Of a DNA stretch of 64,000 nucleotides, positions 19,329-28,119 are shown piece by piece; position 1 is the stretch's first letter, and the number at the start of each line of letters is the position of its first letter. Under the pieces are notes generated by a model. That model searched no databases. It was given only the letters and a program-made list of their open reading frames with translations, and was not told the origin of the DNA. This DNA comes from Hymenobacter radiodurans (lineage in GTDB: Bacteria; Bacteroidota; Bacteroidia; Cytophagales; Hymenobacteraceae), in assembly GCF_004355185.1 (NCBI RefSeq), contig NZ_CP037922.1, forward strand, positions 3,938,001 to 4,002,000. The letters run 5' to 3'. A program made the position numbers and the translations under genes.

Positions 19329-20030
19329 CTATAGTATTCTATCCCAAACTTCACCTGATTTGCTAATCATTCTCACAAGTCCAGCTTTTTGATCATAATA
19401 GAGTGTGTTGATATAGGGCTTTCTAGTTTCCCAAATAGGTCCATTAGGCTGGCTAGGTATAATTGTTATAATATTATTATATGTCTTACCCCGCACTATC
19501 AGTTTACTAGTATTCCGCAAATCAAGCTGTTCAGATGAAACATTAATATTACCAGATACTTCTCTTAACGTCTCCCCCCCATTATAGTTCGTCCAGTCAC
19601 CTCCAAATTTAAATTCACCTTTATCGCCTGGAGGATAACCATTAAGGATATTAGCACCTTGGGGAAGCGTACGACGAAATTCAAATCTATTATAACTAAG
19701 TGTGTCAAGTCTCTTCAATTCGACCTTAATTCCATCATAATAATGATCAGGATTTCCTCGTCCAAAAAAACCAAATGAAGCATAACCTGCGCCTTTTTTA
19801 ATTTCTTCTTTTATCTCGATGACAATGTATAACTGCTGTTTGCCGGTAGAATTCTCGAATATTAATGAATCCGCTACTTTATAATTAAACCAAAGCTTAT
19901 CCTGGGCAGTAAATTGATAATATGGCGTGTGCGGCTTGTATTCCTCCCCGTCGTCATACTTACAGCTTTGTAAGCTGACTAGCATAAAGTAGATTACTAC
20001 TAGAAATAATGGATGCTTCGTCGCTCTCAT
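19329..20030 (-). CDS. Hypothetical lipoprotein
   Basis: 233 residues. Signal MRATKHPLFLVVIYFMLVSLQSC has a good lipobox (LQSC), so this is an exported lipoprotein. The mature part begins with an acidic KYDDGEEYKPHTPYYQF and is rich in aromatic residues and beta-strand patterns. I recognise no family. The gene is AT-rich and lies in an AT-rich stretch (19260-20950) with the monooxygenase-like lipoprotein at 20412. Confidence 0.75.
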   Translation of the reverse strand: MRATKHPLFLVVIYFMLVSLQSCKYDDGEEYKPHTPYYQFTAQDKLWFNYKVADSLIFENSTGKQQLYIVIEIKEEIKKGAGYASFGFFGRGNPDHYYDGIKVELKRLDTLSYNRFEFRRTLPQGANILNGYPPGDKGEFKFGGDWTNYNGGETLREVSGNINVSSEQLDLRNTSKLIVRGKTYNNIITIIPSQPNGPIWETRKPYINTLYYDQKAGLVRMISKSGEVWDRIL

Positions 20031-20193
20031 GATAACTGTTGAAAGTGGTTATTTGATGATTCAAATCTATATCAATCGTAGGTCAACAACGGAACCAGAA
20101 TTCTAAAAAATAAGACTTTTCGACAAAGTAATCACCATATCAATAGCCTGTAATACAACAAATTGGAATCATAAAAAAGGATTTTACAATTCT

Positions 20194-20364
20194 CCCCGCA
20201 GTCGCTCAGCTGTGCCGAGTGACGCTTACGCTCAAGCAGTTGTGCTACGCGCGCCTGCTTTGCCCGCGCCGTTTGGCGACTTATCTTTCCTACGTCCGCA
20301 GACGGATTCGCGGCGCAGCCGCTCAAGCGTAGTGGTCACTCGGCGCAGCCGAGCAACTGCGGGG
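20194..20364. repeat. GC-rich imperfect palindromic element (family D)
   Basis: A 171-bp GC-rich island in AT-rich DNA. The left arm begins CCCCGCAGTCGCTCAGCTGT and the right arm, read on the minus strand, begins CCCCGCAGTTGCTCGGCTGC. Pairing continues for tens of bases with mismatches (CCGAGTGAC is shared). No protein frame is likely. This looks like a MITE or REP-type element. Confidence 0.75.
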
Positions 20365-20411
20365 CAATAAAATCAGAAAAATAAAAATTCGGCTTAAATC
20401 CAAAAACCAAC

Positions 20412-20840
20412 ATGAAGTTCCTAAATATATTATTCGCGGCGTTTACAGCCATCTTATTACTTAATTCTTGTATTAATACGAAACAACCAAATAAGGATAT
20501 TGAGATGAAAGATATGATGATCAGAATCTCTGAAATAGAACTAGATCCTGATTATCTACAAGAATATAATGCCATTCTGAAGGAAGAATCTGAGGCTTCC
20601 GTTAGGTTGGAGCCGGGCGTTATTTCCATTTACCCAATGTACCAGAAAGACAACCCAACGCAGATAAGAATTCTGGAAATGTACGCTAACAGAGCAGCGT
20701 ATGAATCACATTTAAAAATGCCTCATTTTTTAAAATACAAGACTACCACACTTAAAATGGTGAAAGCATTACGGCTTATTGATATGGAAGCTCTTGACCC
20801 AGAAACGATGCCGCAAATATTCTCGAAATTAAATAAATAG
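20412..20840 (+). CDS. Lipoprotein with antibiotic-biosynthesis-monooxygenase (ABM) domain
   Basis: 142 residues. MKFLNILFAAFTAILLLNSC is a lipoprotein signal with the lipidated Cys at residue 20. The remainder reads as one dimeric alpha-beta barrel domain: IRISEIELDPDYLQEYNAIL, then EPGVISIYPMYQKDNPTQIRILEMYANRAAYESHLKMPHFLKYK, typical of ABM/quinol monooxygenase-like proteins. Members often act on quinones or haem-like substrates, but many have no known substrate. The gene is AT-rich like the lipoprotein gene across the family D repeat, which suggests that both came with the same block. Confidence 0.75.
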   Translation: MKFLNILFAAFTAILLLNSCINTKQPNKDIEMKDMMIRISEIELDPDYLQEYNAILKEESEASVRLEPGVISIYPMYQKDNPTQIRILEMYANRAAYESHLKMPHFLKYKTTTLKMVKALRLIDMEALDPETMPQIFSKLNK

Positions 20841-20951
20841 ATCTCGAGGATTTTAAATATAAAGAATTCGCCAATCTTATTCAGAACTATGGGGACTTTT
20901 TTATGCTTGTTGCAAGTTCACAGCTACATCCTTCTAACGCCGGTATTGCAA

Positions 20952-21617
20952 TCAAAAAATAGCGGCAACTGAAAGCTGCACTGATTGAAACATAAATTCC
21001 TGCATGCCTGCGCTTTTCCTAAGCCTAATATGATTTAGGCCATGCGTATAGCGGGCGCTGAGGCTTAGGTTATTCAATAGCCTCACTCCTACGCCGGCCG
21101 TAGCGCCAATGCTTCGTTCCTCCGTGTCGCGAGTAATATTGAGCGTTTGGCCGTTCGCCCGCTTTTCGGCTTGAATTAACAAATCAAACTGTGGCCCGGC
21201 CAAGAGGCTGACGCGGGGGAAAACAGTGTATTGAATCAGGACTGGCAGGGAGAGATAATCGAAGCTGTAGTCCGTGGCGCTATTGGTTTCCTTGCCCTGC
21301 ATGCGTGACCACAGGTATTCCTGCTGAAAAGCAAGTTTTTCATTCAGCCTGATTCCTACCAGCAAGCCAGCGGTAAAGCCCGGCTTCCAGTTATTTTCAA
21401 CGGGAGCAGGGGGCTTCGGATAGCCTTTGTTGAAGTTCATGACGGAAAAATTGCCCCCCACGCTGGCCCCAAAGTAGACAACCTTATTTCTGAAGGGTCT
21501 TTGTTGCAGAGGTTGTACCTGCGTCACAGTTATTGGTTGGGATAAAGGAGCGGAATCCTGCGCTTTTCCCTGCAAACAAAGACACGTAATCAGACTCACC
21601 GCTAGAGCATACTTCAT
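20952..21617 (-). CDS. PorT-like outer-membrane beta-barrel protein
   Basis: 221 residues from ATG 21617 (MKYALAVSLITCLCLQGKAQ), a Sec signal. An AGGA just before this ATG favours it over one five codons upstream. The mature part is a run of amphipathic strands with glycine turns (VVYFGASVGGNFSVMNF, FTAGLLVGIRLNEKLAFQQEYLWSRM, GATAGVGVRLLNNLSLSARYTHGLN), typical of the small porin-like PorT/outer-membrane beta-barrel group of Bacteroidota. A specific role cannot be assigned. It is transcribed in the same direction as the PAP2 gene, 127 bp downstream of it. Confidence 0.7.
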   Translation of the reverse strand: MKYALAVSLITCLCLQGKAQDSAPLSQPITVTQVQPLQQRPFRNKVVYFGASVGGNFSVMNFNKGYPKPPAPVENNWKPGFTAGLLVGIRLNEKLAFQQEYLWSRMQGKETNSATDYSFDYLSLPVLIQYTVFPRVSLLAGPQFDLLIQAEKRANGQTLNITRDTEERSIGATAGVGVRLLNNLSLSARYTHGLNHIRLRKSAGMQEFMFQSVQLSVAAIF

Positions 21618-21744
21618 CCTGGAAATATACATAATATCCTATGTATTATGCATAGTCTGGCCACCCGCCTGCTACACGCATTTGGCGTAACAAGTAGTTG
21701 TGCCAGTAGGAAGCTGTGGGGGCTTTTTATTCAGGCACTGAAGT

Positions 21745-22578
21745 CTATAGCAGCTTGGTCAGCAGTAAGCCACCATACGAGTATCCGTTCACATTTACGC
21801 CCTGCACAGGCACCATAGAGAAGCCCCGGCGGCCAGCAGTTTTATGGAGCTGTGGCACTACAATCCCGACGGTGGCGCCCACGGCATAGCCCACAATATT
21901 GTCGGAAAGGAAATGCTTGCCGGCTTCCATACGGGAGTAGGCAACGGCGGCGGGCACGAGGGCGGCGGCACCCCACACGAAGGGCTCAGCGGGCGAATCG
22001 GGGTGGAAATCGTGGAATACTTTGGCGGCGAAGAAAGTGGCCGTGGCGGTGTGGGCGGTGTGGCCGGCGAAGAAGGAATTAGTAGAGATCTTGCTGTTGC
22101 GGTCGCCGCCGCCTTCCGTGCCATAGAGAAACGGACGGTAGCGATACACGGTGCCCACTGTCATGGTGAAGGCGGCCGAGGACGTAGCCATCGTTTGAAG
22201 ATAGAGGCCGAGAATCTGGCCGTAATGTCCACGCACATCCTTATTGAGCGCCAGCAAACCGGGCGCAATCACCAGGGAAGGATAGCAGAGCAGGTCGCCC
22301 ACGGTTTGGGCCCGGTCGCTGTAGTTGCCGGCCACAAAACGGTCGAACTTGGGCACGTCATTTTTATCGAGGGCAGCCAGTTCGGCGTCGTTCAGCCCAC
22401 TTTTCTGCTGCACTAGGTACAGGCCCAGGCTGCCCAGAGCGCCCATGCCCAGCGTAATAGGTGCATCGACGGCGAAGCTGGTTCGGTAGGGCGAGGCAGG
22501 TGCTTGCTGGGCAGTAGCATTGGGCTTGGGCGCCAGCAGGAGCGTGAAGGAAATCAGGAGGGCGGAGAAATGCTTCAT
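21745..22578 (-). CDS. PAP2 superfamily phosphatase
   Basis: 277 residues with signal MKHFSALLISFTLLLAPKPNATAQ. The three phosphatase motifs are visible: YRYRPFLYG (KxxxxxxRP-like), SFFAGHTAH (PSGH-like, with Ser replacing the usual Pro-Ser start) and SRMEAGKHFLSDNIVGY (SRxxxxxHxxxD). Several hydrophobic helices surround them. The family removes phosphate from lipid phosphates such as undecaprenyl pyrophosphate or phosphatidate at the outer face of a membrane. The exact substrate is not determined by sequence. Confidence 0.85.
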   Translation of the reverse strand: MKHFSALLISFTLLLAPKPNATAQQAPASPYRTSFAVDAPITLGMGALGSLGLYLVQQKSGLNDAELAALDKNDVPKFDRFVAGNYSDRAQTVGDLLCYPSLVIAPGLLALNKDVRGHYGQILGLYLQTMATSSAAFTMTVGTVYRYRPFLYGTEGGGDRNSKISTNSFFAGHTAHTATATFFAAKVFHDFHPDSPAEPFVWGAAALVPAAVAYSRMEAGKHFLSDNIVGYAVGATVGIVVPQLHKTAGRRGFSMVPVQGVNVNGYSYGGLLLTKLL

Positions 22579-22838
22579 AGAAAAGTATAAATGAATGAGG
22601 CTGAAACGGCGAACCCAACTGTAAGGTTAATGTGGGCAGAACTCCTGCTGCGGGGGGCTTTTTTAGGTGGTGATGTTCAGGTAGTAGCCACCGGAAAGCC
22701 AATCCGTGGTAGCGCATTACCCCGGCAGAATTTACTCGCCATCAATACTCCTTGCGTAGGGCTGTTACCTTCTTGCCGGCAATTAGTTTACTTGCTTCCT
22801 CATCCCGTATACACAGCTCTAACGAACCATTTTCATCT

Positions 22839-24137
22839 ATGAAGAACCATTTGTCCCGCTACTTGCTGCTCCCAACGGCCCTGGTCGGGAGCTTGTCTTT
22901 GTTTGCTCTTAAAACCGAGAATAAGGTGCTGGCCGACCCCGATAATGCTGGTCTGAAGCTACCAGCTGGCTTTGGCGCCCTGAAAGTAGCCGAAACCGGC
23001 GCTCGCACCCGCCATATCACCGTGACGCCCCAGGGCACTATGTATGTCAAGCTGAACCGACCCAACAAAGAGGGCAAAGGCATTCTGGTGCTGCGCGAGA
23101 CAACCGGCGGCAAGGCGGAAGTTGTAAATGGGTTTGGCAGCTACGGCGGCACGGGCATCTACAGCGTGCCCGGCTTTTTGTATGCTTCCTCCGATGAGGA
23201 AGTGTTTCGCTACAAGCTGAACGCCAAAGGCGAAGTAACCAACCCCACCCAGCCCGAGAAGATTATTACCGGCCTCATCAATCGGCGACAGCACGAAAGC
23301 AAGTCGATAGCCCAGGATAAGGCGGGAAATATCTACGTCAATATTGGGGCGTATTCCAATGCCTGTCAGGTGAAAGACCGGCAGAAAGGCTCGCCGGGTA
23401 AGCCCAATTGTCCGGTGCTAGATTCGGCGGGGGGCATTTGGCAGTTCCGGGCCGATAAGCTCAACCAAACCTATGGCGACGGCGTGCGCTATGCCACCGG
23501 CCTGCGCAACGTGGTAGGCTTGGATTGGAACACCCAGGCGAACCAGCTTTTTGTAATGCAGCATGGCCGCGACCAGCTCCACGACAACTTCCCGGAATTG
23601 TACGACACGAAGCAGTCGGCGGAGCTGCCAGCCGAGTGCATGTACGCCCTCAATAAAGGGGATAACGCCGGCTGGCCCTACATCTATTACGACAACGTGC
23701 AGCGCAAGAAGATGATGGCTCCCGAGTACGGCGGCGACGGCAAGAAAGTAGCAACCGGCAACTACATAGATCCGGCGGCGGCCTACCCCGCTCACACGGC
23801 GCCCAACGCGCTGCTGTTCTACACGGGCACCATGTTTCCGGAGAAATACCGCAACGGGGCTTTCATCGCCTTCCACGGCTCTTGGAACCGCGCCCCCGAG
23901 CCACAAAAAGGCTATTACATAGCTTTCCAGCCGTTTAAAGACGGCAAGCCTTCCGGCGAGTGGGAAGTATTTGCGGATAATTTTGCTGGCTCACCGGAAA
24001 AAGCCACTGCCGGTCGGCCGGACCACAAGCCCTGCGGCCTAGCCCAAGGCCCTGATGGCTCGCTCTACGTCACCGACGACAAGCAGGGCACGATTTACCG
24101 CATTGTGTATGCTAAAGGGTCAAAAAATACCAACTAG
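22839..24137 (+). CDS. PQQ-dependent sugar (sorbosone/glucose) dehydrogenase-like protein
   Basis: 432 residues from ATG 22839 (MKNHLSRYLLLPTALVGSLSLFAL), which begins a signal peptide; a longer frame upstream lacks one. The body is a beta-propeller of the GDH/sorbosone type: LPAGFGALKVAETGARTRHITVTPQGTMYV, FRNVVGLDWN-like (YATGLRNVVGLDWNTQANQLFVMQHGRDQL), and HGSWNRAPEPQKGYYIAFQPF. The end (GLAQGPDGSLYVTDDKQGTIYRIVY) closes the propeller. Homologues oxidise sugars in the periplasm using PQQ; some family members may not bind it. No PQQ biosynthesis gene is nearby. Confidence 0.8.
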   Translation: MKNHLSRYLLLPTALVGSLSLFALKTENKVLADPDNAGLKLPAGFGALKVAETGARTRHITVTPQGTMYVKLNRPNKEGKGILVLRETTGGKAEVVNGFGSYGGTGIYSVPGFLYASSDEEVFRYKLNAKGEVTNPTQPEKIITGLINRRQHESKSIAQDKAGNIYVNIGAYSNACQVKDRQKGSPGKPNCPVLDSAGGIWQFRADKLNQTYGDGVRYATGLRNVVGLDWNTQANQLFVMQHGRDQLHDNFPELYDTKQSAELPAECMYALNKGDNAGWPYIYYDNVQRKKMMAPEYGGDGKKVATGNYIDPAAAYPAHTAPNALLFYTGTMFPEKYRNGAFIAFHGSWNRAPEPQKGYYIAFQPFKDGKPSGEWEVFADNFAGSPEKATAGRPDHKPCGLAQGPDGSLYVTDDKQGTIYRIVYAKGSKNTN

Positions 24138-24519
24138 CCACGAATACCCGGTTCTCATATAGCCTGACTGAATTTTAGCGAATAATGCGAAGAGAATAAG
24201 ACCGGGTAACCGCTATACTAACAATTGCTATATAGTTGCCGGCCGAAAATCAAGCAGCCCATGAACGATCGAGTAGTTCATAGGCTGCTTGCCGCCGGAG
24301 CGTGACGGCCCGCTAGCTGAGGCGAGCGGAATAAAGAGCTAAAGTTAGGATGGATTGTACTTGCAAAGCAATTGGTTACGCGAGCCATAATTTTTTTTGC
24401 TGGCGGAAGGGATGACAAAAAGCGCGTCGTTTAGCCCGTAGGGTCGAAAATAAAAGTTGAGAAAAGTAGCACGAAAAAAAATCAACATTGCCGATGGGGT
24501 GCCGGGCGCAACAATGCCG
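24138..24519. other. Intergenic region with one imperfect hairpin
   Basis: An inverted repeat at 24251-24291 (CAAGCAGCCCATGAAC / GTTCATAGGCTGCTTG, one mismatch) has no T-run. I see no credible gene here. A short minus-strand frame at 24345-24533 is not supported. Confidence 0.5.
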
Positions 24520-24527
24520 TAGTTTTG
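24520..24527 (+). promoter_or_regulatory. Candidate -7 box of the pyrB leader
   Basis: TAGTTTTG fits TAnnTTTG. It would start a transcript near 24533, with a leader of about 310 nt before pyrB. Confidence 0.4.
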
Positions 24528-24532
24528 CATCA

Positions 24533-24842
24533 TGCTTCAACCAAAAAACTTGTTCCTGAAGCGTGGGACCCTGCTCGGCAGGGAACCGCGAGTAGACCGG
24601 AAGGTCTTTGTCACCATCGGTTCTCCCGATTTTGCCTCTGGTATTTCCGTTGTTTTTTCTGAGAGTTGCCCCACTACCGTTTCGGATTCCGAAACGGTTT
24701 TTTTATGTCCCTTGAGTTCCTCGGCTGCCGCGCTGCGGCCACTTCACACCTCATAACGCAAACGCGGGGTAGGCACATCGAAAACGGATAGTCTTACCCG
24801 TCTCTTACGACTGAACACGTACTTATTTTCCCTAATTCCGGT
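24533..24842 (+). promoter_or_regulatory. Structured pyr operon leader, candidate attenuator
   Basis: The leader contains a helix-loop-helix unit near 24562-24592, with an inner CCCTGC-TCG-GCAGGG hairpin enclosed by CGTGG/CCGCG. GACC-GGAA-GGTC (GNRA loop) and ATCGG-TTCTC-CCGAT follow. It ends in the terminator at 24677. Structured RNA plus a terminator upstream of pyrB is the usual attenuation layout for pyrimidine genes. I do not recognise a PyrR-binding consensus or a known riboswitch. Confidence 0.5.
24677..24704 (+). terminator. Intrinsic terminator inside the pyrB leader
   Basis: CCGTTTCGG-ATT-CCGAAACGG followed by seven T, 139 bp before the pyrB start. No gene ends here, so it probably serves as an attenuator. 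Confidence 0.8.
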
Positions 24843-25823
24843 ATGGCACGTAAAGACCTGCTCGACATCGCATCCCTCCACCGTGAGGAAATCGAGTTCC
24901 TGCTCGACCAATCCACGTCCTTTAAAAAATTATTCACCCGCTCGGTGAAAAAAATACCCGCCCTCGAGGGTAAGTCCGTGCTCATGCTGTTCTACGAGGC
25001 CAGCACCCGGACGCACTCCTCCTTCGAGGTCGCGGCTAAACGCCTCTCGGCGGAAGTAACGAATTTCAACATCGACCACTCTTCCATCACCAAGGGCGAG
25101 TCGGTGCGCGAGACAATCGAGACGCTCCAGGCCATGCGTACCGACTACATCGTCGTCCGCCACGGTCACTCCGGCCTGCCCGGCATGATTGCCCGCCAAA
25201 CCACGGCGTCGGTTATCAATGCCGGCGACGGGGCGCATGCGCACCCCACCCAAGCCCTGCTAGACGCTTTCACCATCAAGGAAAAATTCCCCGACCCTCG
25301 GGGCAAAAGAGTCCTCATCATCGGGGATATTCTCCACTCCCGCGTCGCGCGCTCTACCAGCACCCTGCTGCAAAAGCTGGGCGTCGAAGTTGCTTACCTC
25401 GGCCCGGGCTCGCTGGTGCCCAAGTACGGCCCAGCCACCATTCCCCGGTTCACCGACTATGAGGCGGCCATGGCCTGGGCGCCCGATGTGGTATACCTGC
25501 TCCGCGTGCAGCTGGAGCGCCAGGACGTGCAGTTTTTCCCCAGTGTCCGCGAATACCATCGGGTCTACGGCATCACCAACACCCGGCTGGCGGAAATCAG
25601 CGACCGGGGCCTCTACATCATGCACCCCGGCCCCGTGAACCGGGGGGTCGAACTGTGCGACGCCGTTATGGACTACGAGCGCAGCTTGATCACCAACCAG
25701 GTAGAAAACGGGATTTCCGTTCGCATGGCCGTACTCGACTGGCTTACGCCGGGCGGAGAGTTCCCACGGCAGGAGGCGTATGCCACACCGCAGCGCGCCA
25801 GCTCGACGGTGATTATGCCCTAA
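24843..25823 (+). CDS. pyrB: Aspartate carbamoyltransferase catalytic subunit
   Basis: 326 residues. The carbamoyl-phosphate loop FYEASTRTHSSFEVA, the HPTQALLDAF site and the C-terminal HPGPVNRGVEL loop are all intact. It condenses carbamoyl phosphate with aspartate, the committed step of pyrimidine synthesis, in the cytoplasm. It lacks any regulatory-chain partner here. It is followed by pyrC after 77 bp and preceded by a terminator-containing leader. From memory, the overall sequence resembles Verrucomicrobiota/Opitutales PyrB more than typical Cytophagales PyrB, and codon choice (many ATC, GTC, CTC) differs from the neighbours. Horizontal origin is an inference. Confidence 0.95.
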   Translation: MARKDLLDIASLHREEIEFLLDQSTSFKKLFTRSVKKIPALEGKSVLMLFYEASTRTHSSFEVAAKRLSAEVTNFNIDHSSITKGESVRETIETLQAMRTDYIVVRHGHSGLPGMIARQTTASVINAGDGAHAHPTQALLDAFTIKEKFPDPRGKRVLIIGDILHSRVARSTSTLLQKLGVEVAYLGPGSLVPKYGPATIPRFTDYEAAMAWAPDVVYLLRVQLERQDVQFFPSVREYHRVYGITNTRLAEISDRGLYIMHPGPVNRGVELCDAVMDYERSLITNQVENGISVRMAVLDWLTPGGEFPRQEAYATPQRASSTVIMP

Positions 25824-25900
25824 CCGCTGGATCCGCCGGCTGACTCCACTCTTTAATTTACATCTTCCATAACCCTCTGGTTTACAGAAAATATCACTTC

Positions 25901-27181
25901 ATGCTTCTCCTTCAAAACACCCGCATCGCCTCCGAAAATTCACCCGTGCTACTTGAGAGCGATGTCCTGATTGTCGAAGGAAAAATCCAGGACATCGGCA
26001 GCAGCCTAGCCATTCCCGAGGGCGCCCGCGTCATCGACGCGCGGGGTCGCGTTCTTATGCCGGCCATGTTTGATGCCCACGTCCATTTCCGCGCCCCCGG
26101 GTTTGAGAACAAGGAAACTATCACCACGGGCAGCGAAGCGGCCATCAACGGCGGCGTGACCGGCGTCGTCATGATGCCCAACACCCGCCCGGCCCTCGAC
26201 TCGGCAACCGCCGTGGACACTGTGCTGGAAAATGCCACCCACCGGTCCCGCATTCCGGTGTACACCTCTGGCTGCGTCACCAAGAACCGCGAGGGCAAGG
26301 AACTGGCGGAAATTGAGGGCATGCGCGGACTCGGGGTGAAGATGCTCACCGATGACGGCGACACCACCGCCGACCCGGCGGTACTGCTGCGGGCAATGCA
26401 GTACGCCACTGAGTTTGGGATGTTTTTCGCTAGCCACTGCGAGGTGTCGGAACTGGCCGGGCCGCGCGCCCTCAACGAAGGGGTGATGAGCTACCGGCTC
26501 GGCATCAAAGGCTCGCCGGCGTGTGCGGAGGAAATCATTATCGACCGCGACATCCGCCTGGCCCGGGCGGCCGGCGCGCACGTGCACATCCAGCACGTTT
26601 CCAGCAAGCTTGGTATGGAGACCATTCGCTGGTGGAAATCGCGCGGCGATGTAAAAGTCACGGCGGAAGTGACCCCGCACCACCTGTTATTCATCGACGA
26701 GCACATCGGCGACTACGACACGAACTATAAAATGAACCCGCCACTGCGGACGCAAGCGGATTGTGATGCCCTGCTCGAGGGACTCATCGAAGGCGTATTC
26801 GACCTCATTGCCACCGACCACGCGCCGCACACGCCGTTCGAGAAAGCCCAGGATTTTATCAGCGCGCCCAACGGCATCACCGGCTTGGATACGGCCCTGG
26901 TATCGCTCCACCATTTCTTCGTTGAGCCCGGCAAATTCGGGTGGGACTTGGTGGTGAAGCGCTATTCGGCGGAGCCCCGCCGCCTGATGGGCCTGCCGGT
27001 CGCCGCCATCGAAGTCGGTCAGGAAGCTAACTGCGTTTTGTTTGATACCGCGGCGGAAACGACCTTTACGCGGGAGTTCATGAAATCCAAATCCCAGAAT
27101 ACGCCCTTCATCGACCAGACATTGAAAGGCCGGGTAGACCTGGTGATTCTGGGCACGGAAATCCTGCTGGAGCGGGAGTAG
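25901..27181 (+). CDS. pyrC: Dihydroorotase
   Basis: 426 residues. The metal-site motif DAHVHFRAPG is near residue 60, followed by GGVTGVVMMPNTRPALDS, HIQHVSSKLGMETIRWWK, the TAEVTPHHLLF histidine and the catalytic IATDHAPHT aspartate. This is the class I (PyrC/allantoinase-like amidohydrolase) form. It cyclises carbamoyl-aspartate to dihydroorotate, the step after PyrB. The pairing with pyrB and shared composition indicate one transcription unit under the leader at 24533. Like pyrB it looks closer to Verrucomicrobiota sequences, as far as I can judge without a search. Confidence 0.93.
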   Translation: MLLLQNTRIASENSPVLLESDVLIVEGKIQDIGSSLAIPEGARVIDARGRVLMPAMFDAHVHFRAPGFENKETITTGSEAAINGGVTGVVMMPNTRPALDSATAVDTVLENATHRSRIPVYTSGCVTKNREGKELAEIEGMRGLGVKMLTDDGDTTADPAVLLRAMQYATEFGMFFASHCEVSELAGPRALNEGVMSYRLGIKGSPACAEEIIIDRDIRLARAAGAHVHIQHVSSKLGMETIRWWKSRGDVKVTAEVTPHHLLFIDEHIGDYDTNYKMNPPLRTQADCDALLEGLIEGVFDLIATDHAPHTPFEKAQDFISAPNGITGLDTALVSLHHFFVEPGKFGWDLVVKRYSAEPRRLMGLPVAAIEVGQEANCVLFDTAAETTFTREFMKSKSQNTPFIDQTLKGRVDLVILGTEILLERE

Positions 27182-27209
27182 CTAGAGCTTACCCAGATAC
27201 TAGTCGTCT

Positions 27210-27240
27210 GTCATGCTGAGCTTGTCGAAGCATCTCTACT
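27210..27240. repeat. Single arm of the family A palindromic repeat
   Basis: TGTCATGCTGAGCTTGTCGA followed by AGCATCTCT resembles one arm of the palindromes at 43476, 52086 and 56254. A weak partner (CAGTTCAGCATC) lies 15 bp beyond. Confidence 0.55.
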
Positions 27241-27278
27241 GCTTCCTTCCAGTTCAGCATCTTTAACAATCAAGCCTG

Positions 27279-27575
27279 ATGCGTCACGCAGATTTACCCG
27301 AACGTTGGAAAATCAAAGTTCGTGAATACCTGACTGCAACTGGGGAAACCAATTATGAAAACCTCAGTTGCCATCATTTTCCAACAGACAGTTTGGTCCG
27401 GATCAATTTTGAGGATGGCTCCACAGCTGAGTTCAAGTATGCTTTCGTGATAAAAGCACCTGAATGGCAGGAATTGGCCGTTTTTACGGAACACTGCGGT
27501 TACCACCTGTTTCGGTTATATGACGAGCTTGATTTAATAGTCTACCGAAGCGGTAGAGATACTTCGGCAAGTTGA
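27279..27575 (+). CDS. Small conserved-looking hypothetical protein
   Basis: 98 residues beginning [19 protein letters not shown] short helix is followed by alternating strands ([43 protein letters not shown]), which looks like a folded alpha/beta or small beta-barrel protein. No signal peptide or membrane segment is present. I do not recognise the family. It sits between pyrC and purE on the same strand, 22 bp before purE, and may be co-transcribed with it. Confidence 0.6.
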   Translation: MRHADLPERWKIKVREYLTATGETNYENLSCHHFPTDSLVRINFEDGSTAEFKYAFVIKAPEWQELAVFTEHCGYHLFRLYDELDLIVYRSGRDTSAS

Positions 27576-27597
27576 GTATGACACAACTATTTTTTTA

Positions 27598-28119
27598 ATG
27601 AGCAATCATTCCACCTCCGATACCCCCGCTTCACCTAAACCACTAATCGGCGTTGTCATGGGCTCCAGCAGCGACTGGGATACCATGCAGCATGCCGTGC
27701 AGATTCTCGCCCAGTTTGGCGTGGCCCATGAAGCGCGCGTGGTGTCGGCCCACCGCATGCCCGACGACTTGTTTGCCTACGCCGAACAAGCCGGTCCGCG
27801 CGGCTTGCAGGCCATCATTGCCGGCGCGGGAGGGGCGGCCCACCTGCCGGGCATGCTGGCTGCCAAGACAATAGTGCCCGTACTAGGGGTACCGGTGGCC
27901 AGCCGCCATTTGCAGGGGGTGGATTCGCTGCACAGCATCGTGCAAATGCCCAAGGGAATACCAGTAGCCACTTTTGCCATTGGCAATGCCGGGGCGGCCA
28001 ATGCCGCGCTGTTCGCCGTTAGCCTGCTGGCTCTGCACGATCCGGACCTGGCGACCAAGCTGCTAGCGTTTCGCGCCGAACAAACCGAAGCCGCTCGCGC
28101 CATGACCTTGCCGCTATGA
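27598..28119 (+). CDS. purE: N5-carboxyaminoimidazole ribonucleotide mutase
   Basis: 173 residues. [20 protein letters not shown] is the class I PurE nucleotide-binding signature, followed by [15 protein letters not shown] with the catalytic histidine region, [17 protein letters not shown] and [44 protein letters not shown]. It moves the carboxyl group of N5-CAIR to give CAIR in purine synthesis, after PurK. The stop codon overlaps the purK start (ATGA), so the two genes are translationally coupled. Composition and sequence look proteobacterial; see purK. Confidence 0.95.
   Translation: MSNHSTSDTPASPKPLIGVVMGSSSDWDTMQHAVQILAQFGVAHEARVVSAHRMPDDLFAYAEQAGPRGLQAIIAGAGGAAHLPGMLAAKTIVPVLGVPVASRHLQGVDSLHSIVQMPKGIPVATFAIGNAGAANAALFAVSLLALHDPDLATKLLAFRAEQTEAARAMTLPL

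Noticed and set aside
20132..20326. 64-residue minus-strand frame in the GC-rich repeat
   Set aside because: It is encoded mostly by the palindromic element itself.
24345..24533. Small minus-strand frame of 62 residues upstream of pyrB
   Set aside because: No start signal or recognisable features, and it overlaps the leader promoter region.
24532..24756. 74-residue frame in the pyrB leader
   Set aside because: It would run through the leader hairpins and the terminator; it is more probably part of a non-coding leader than a gene.
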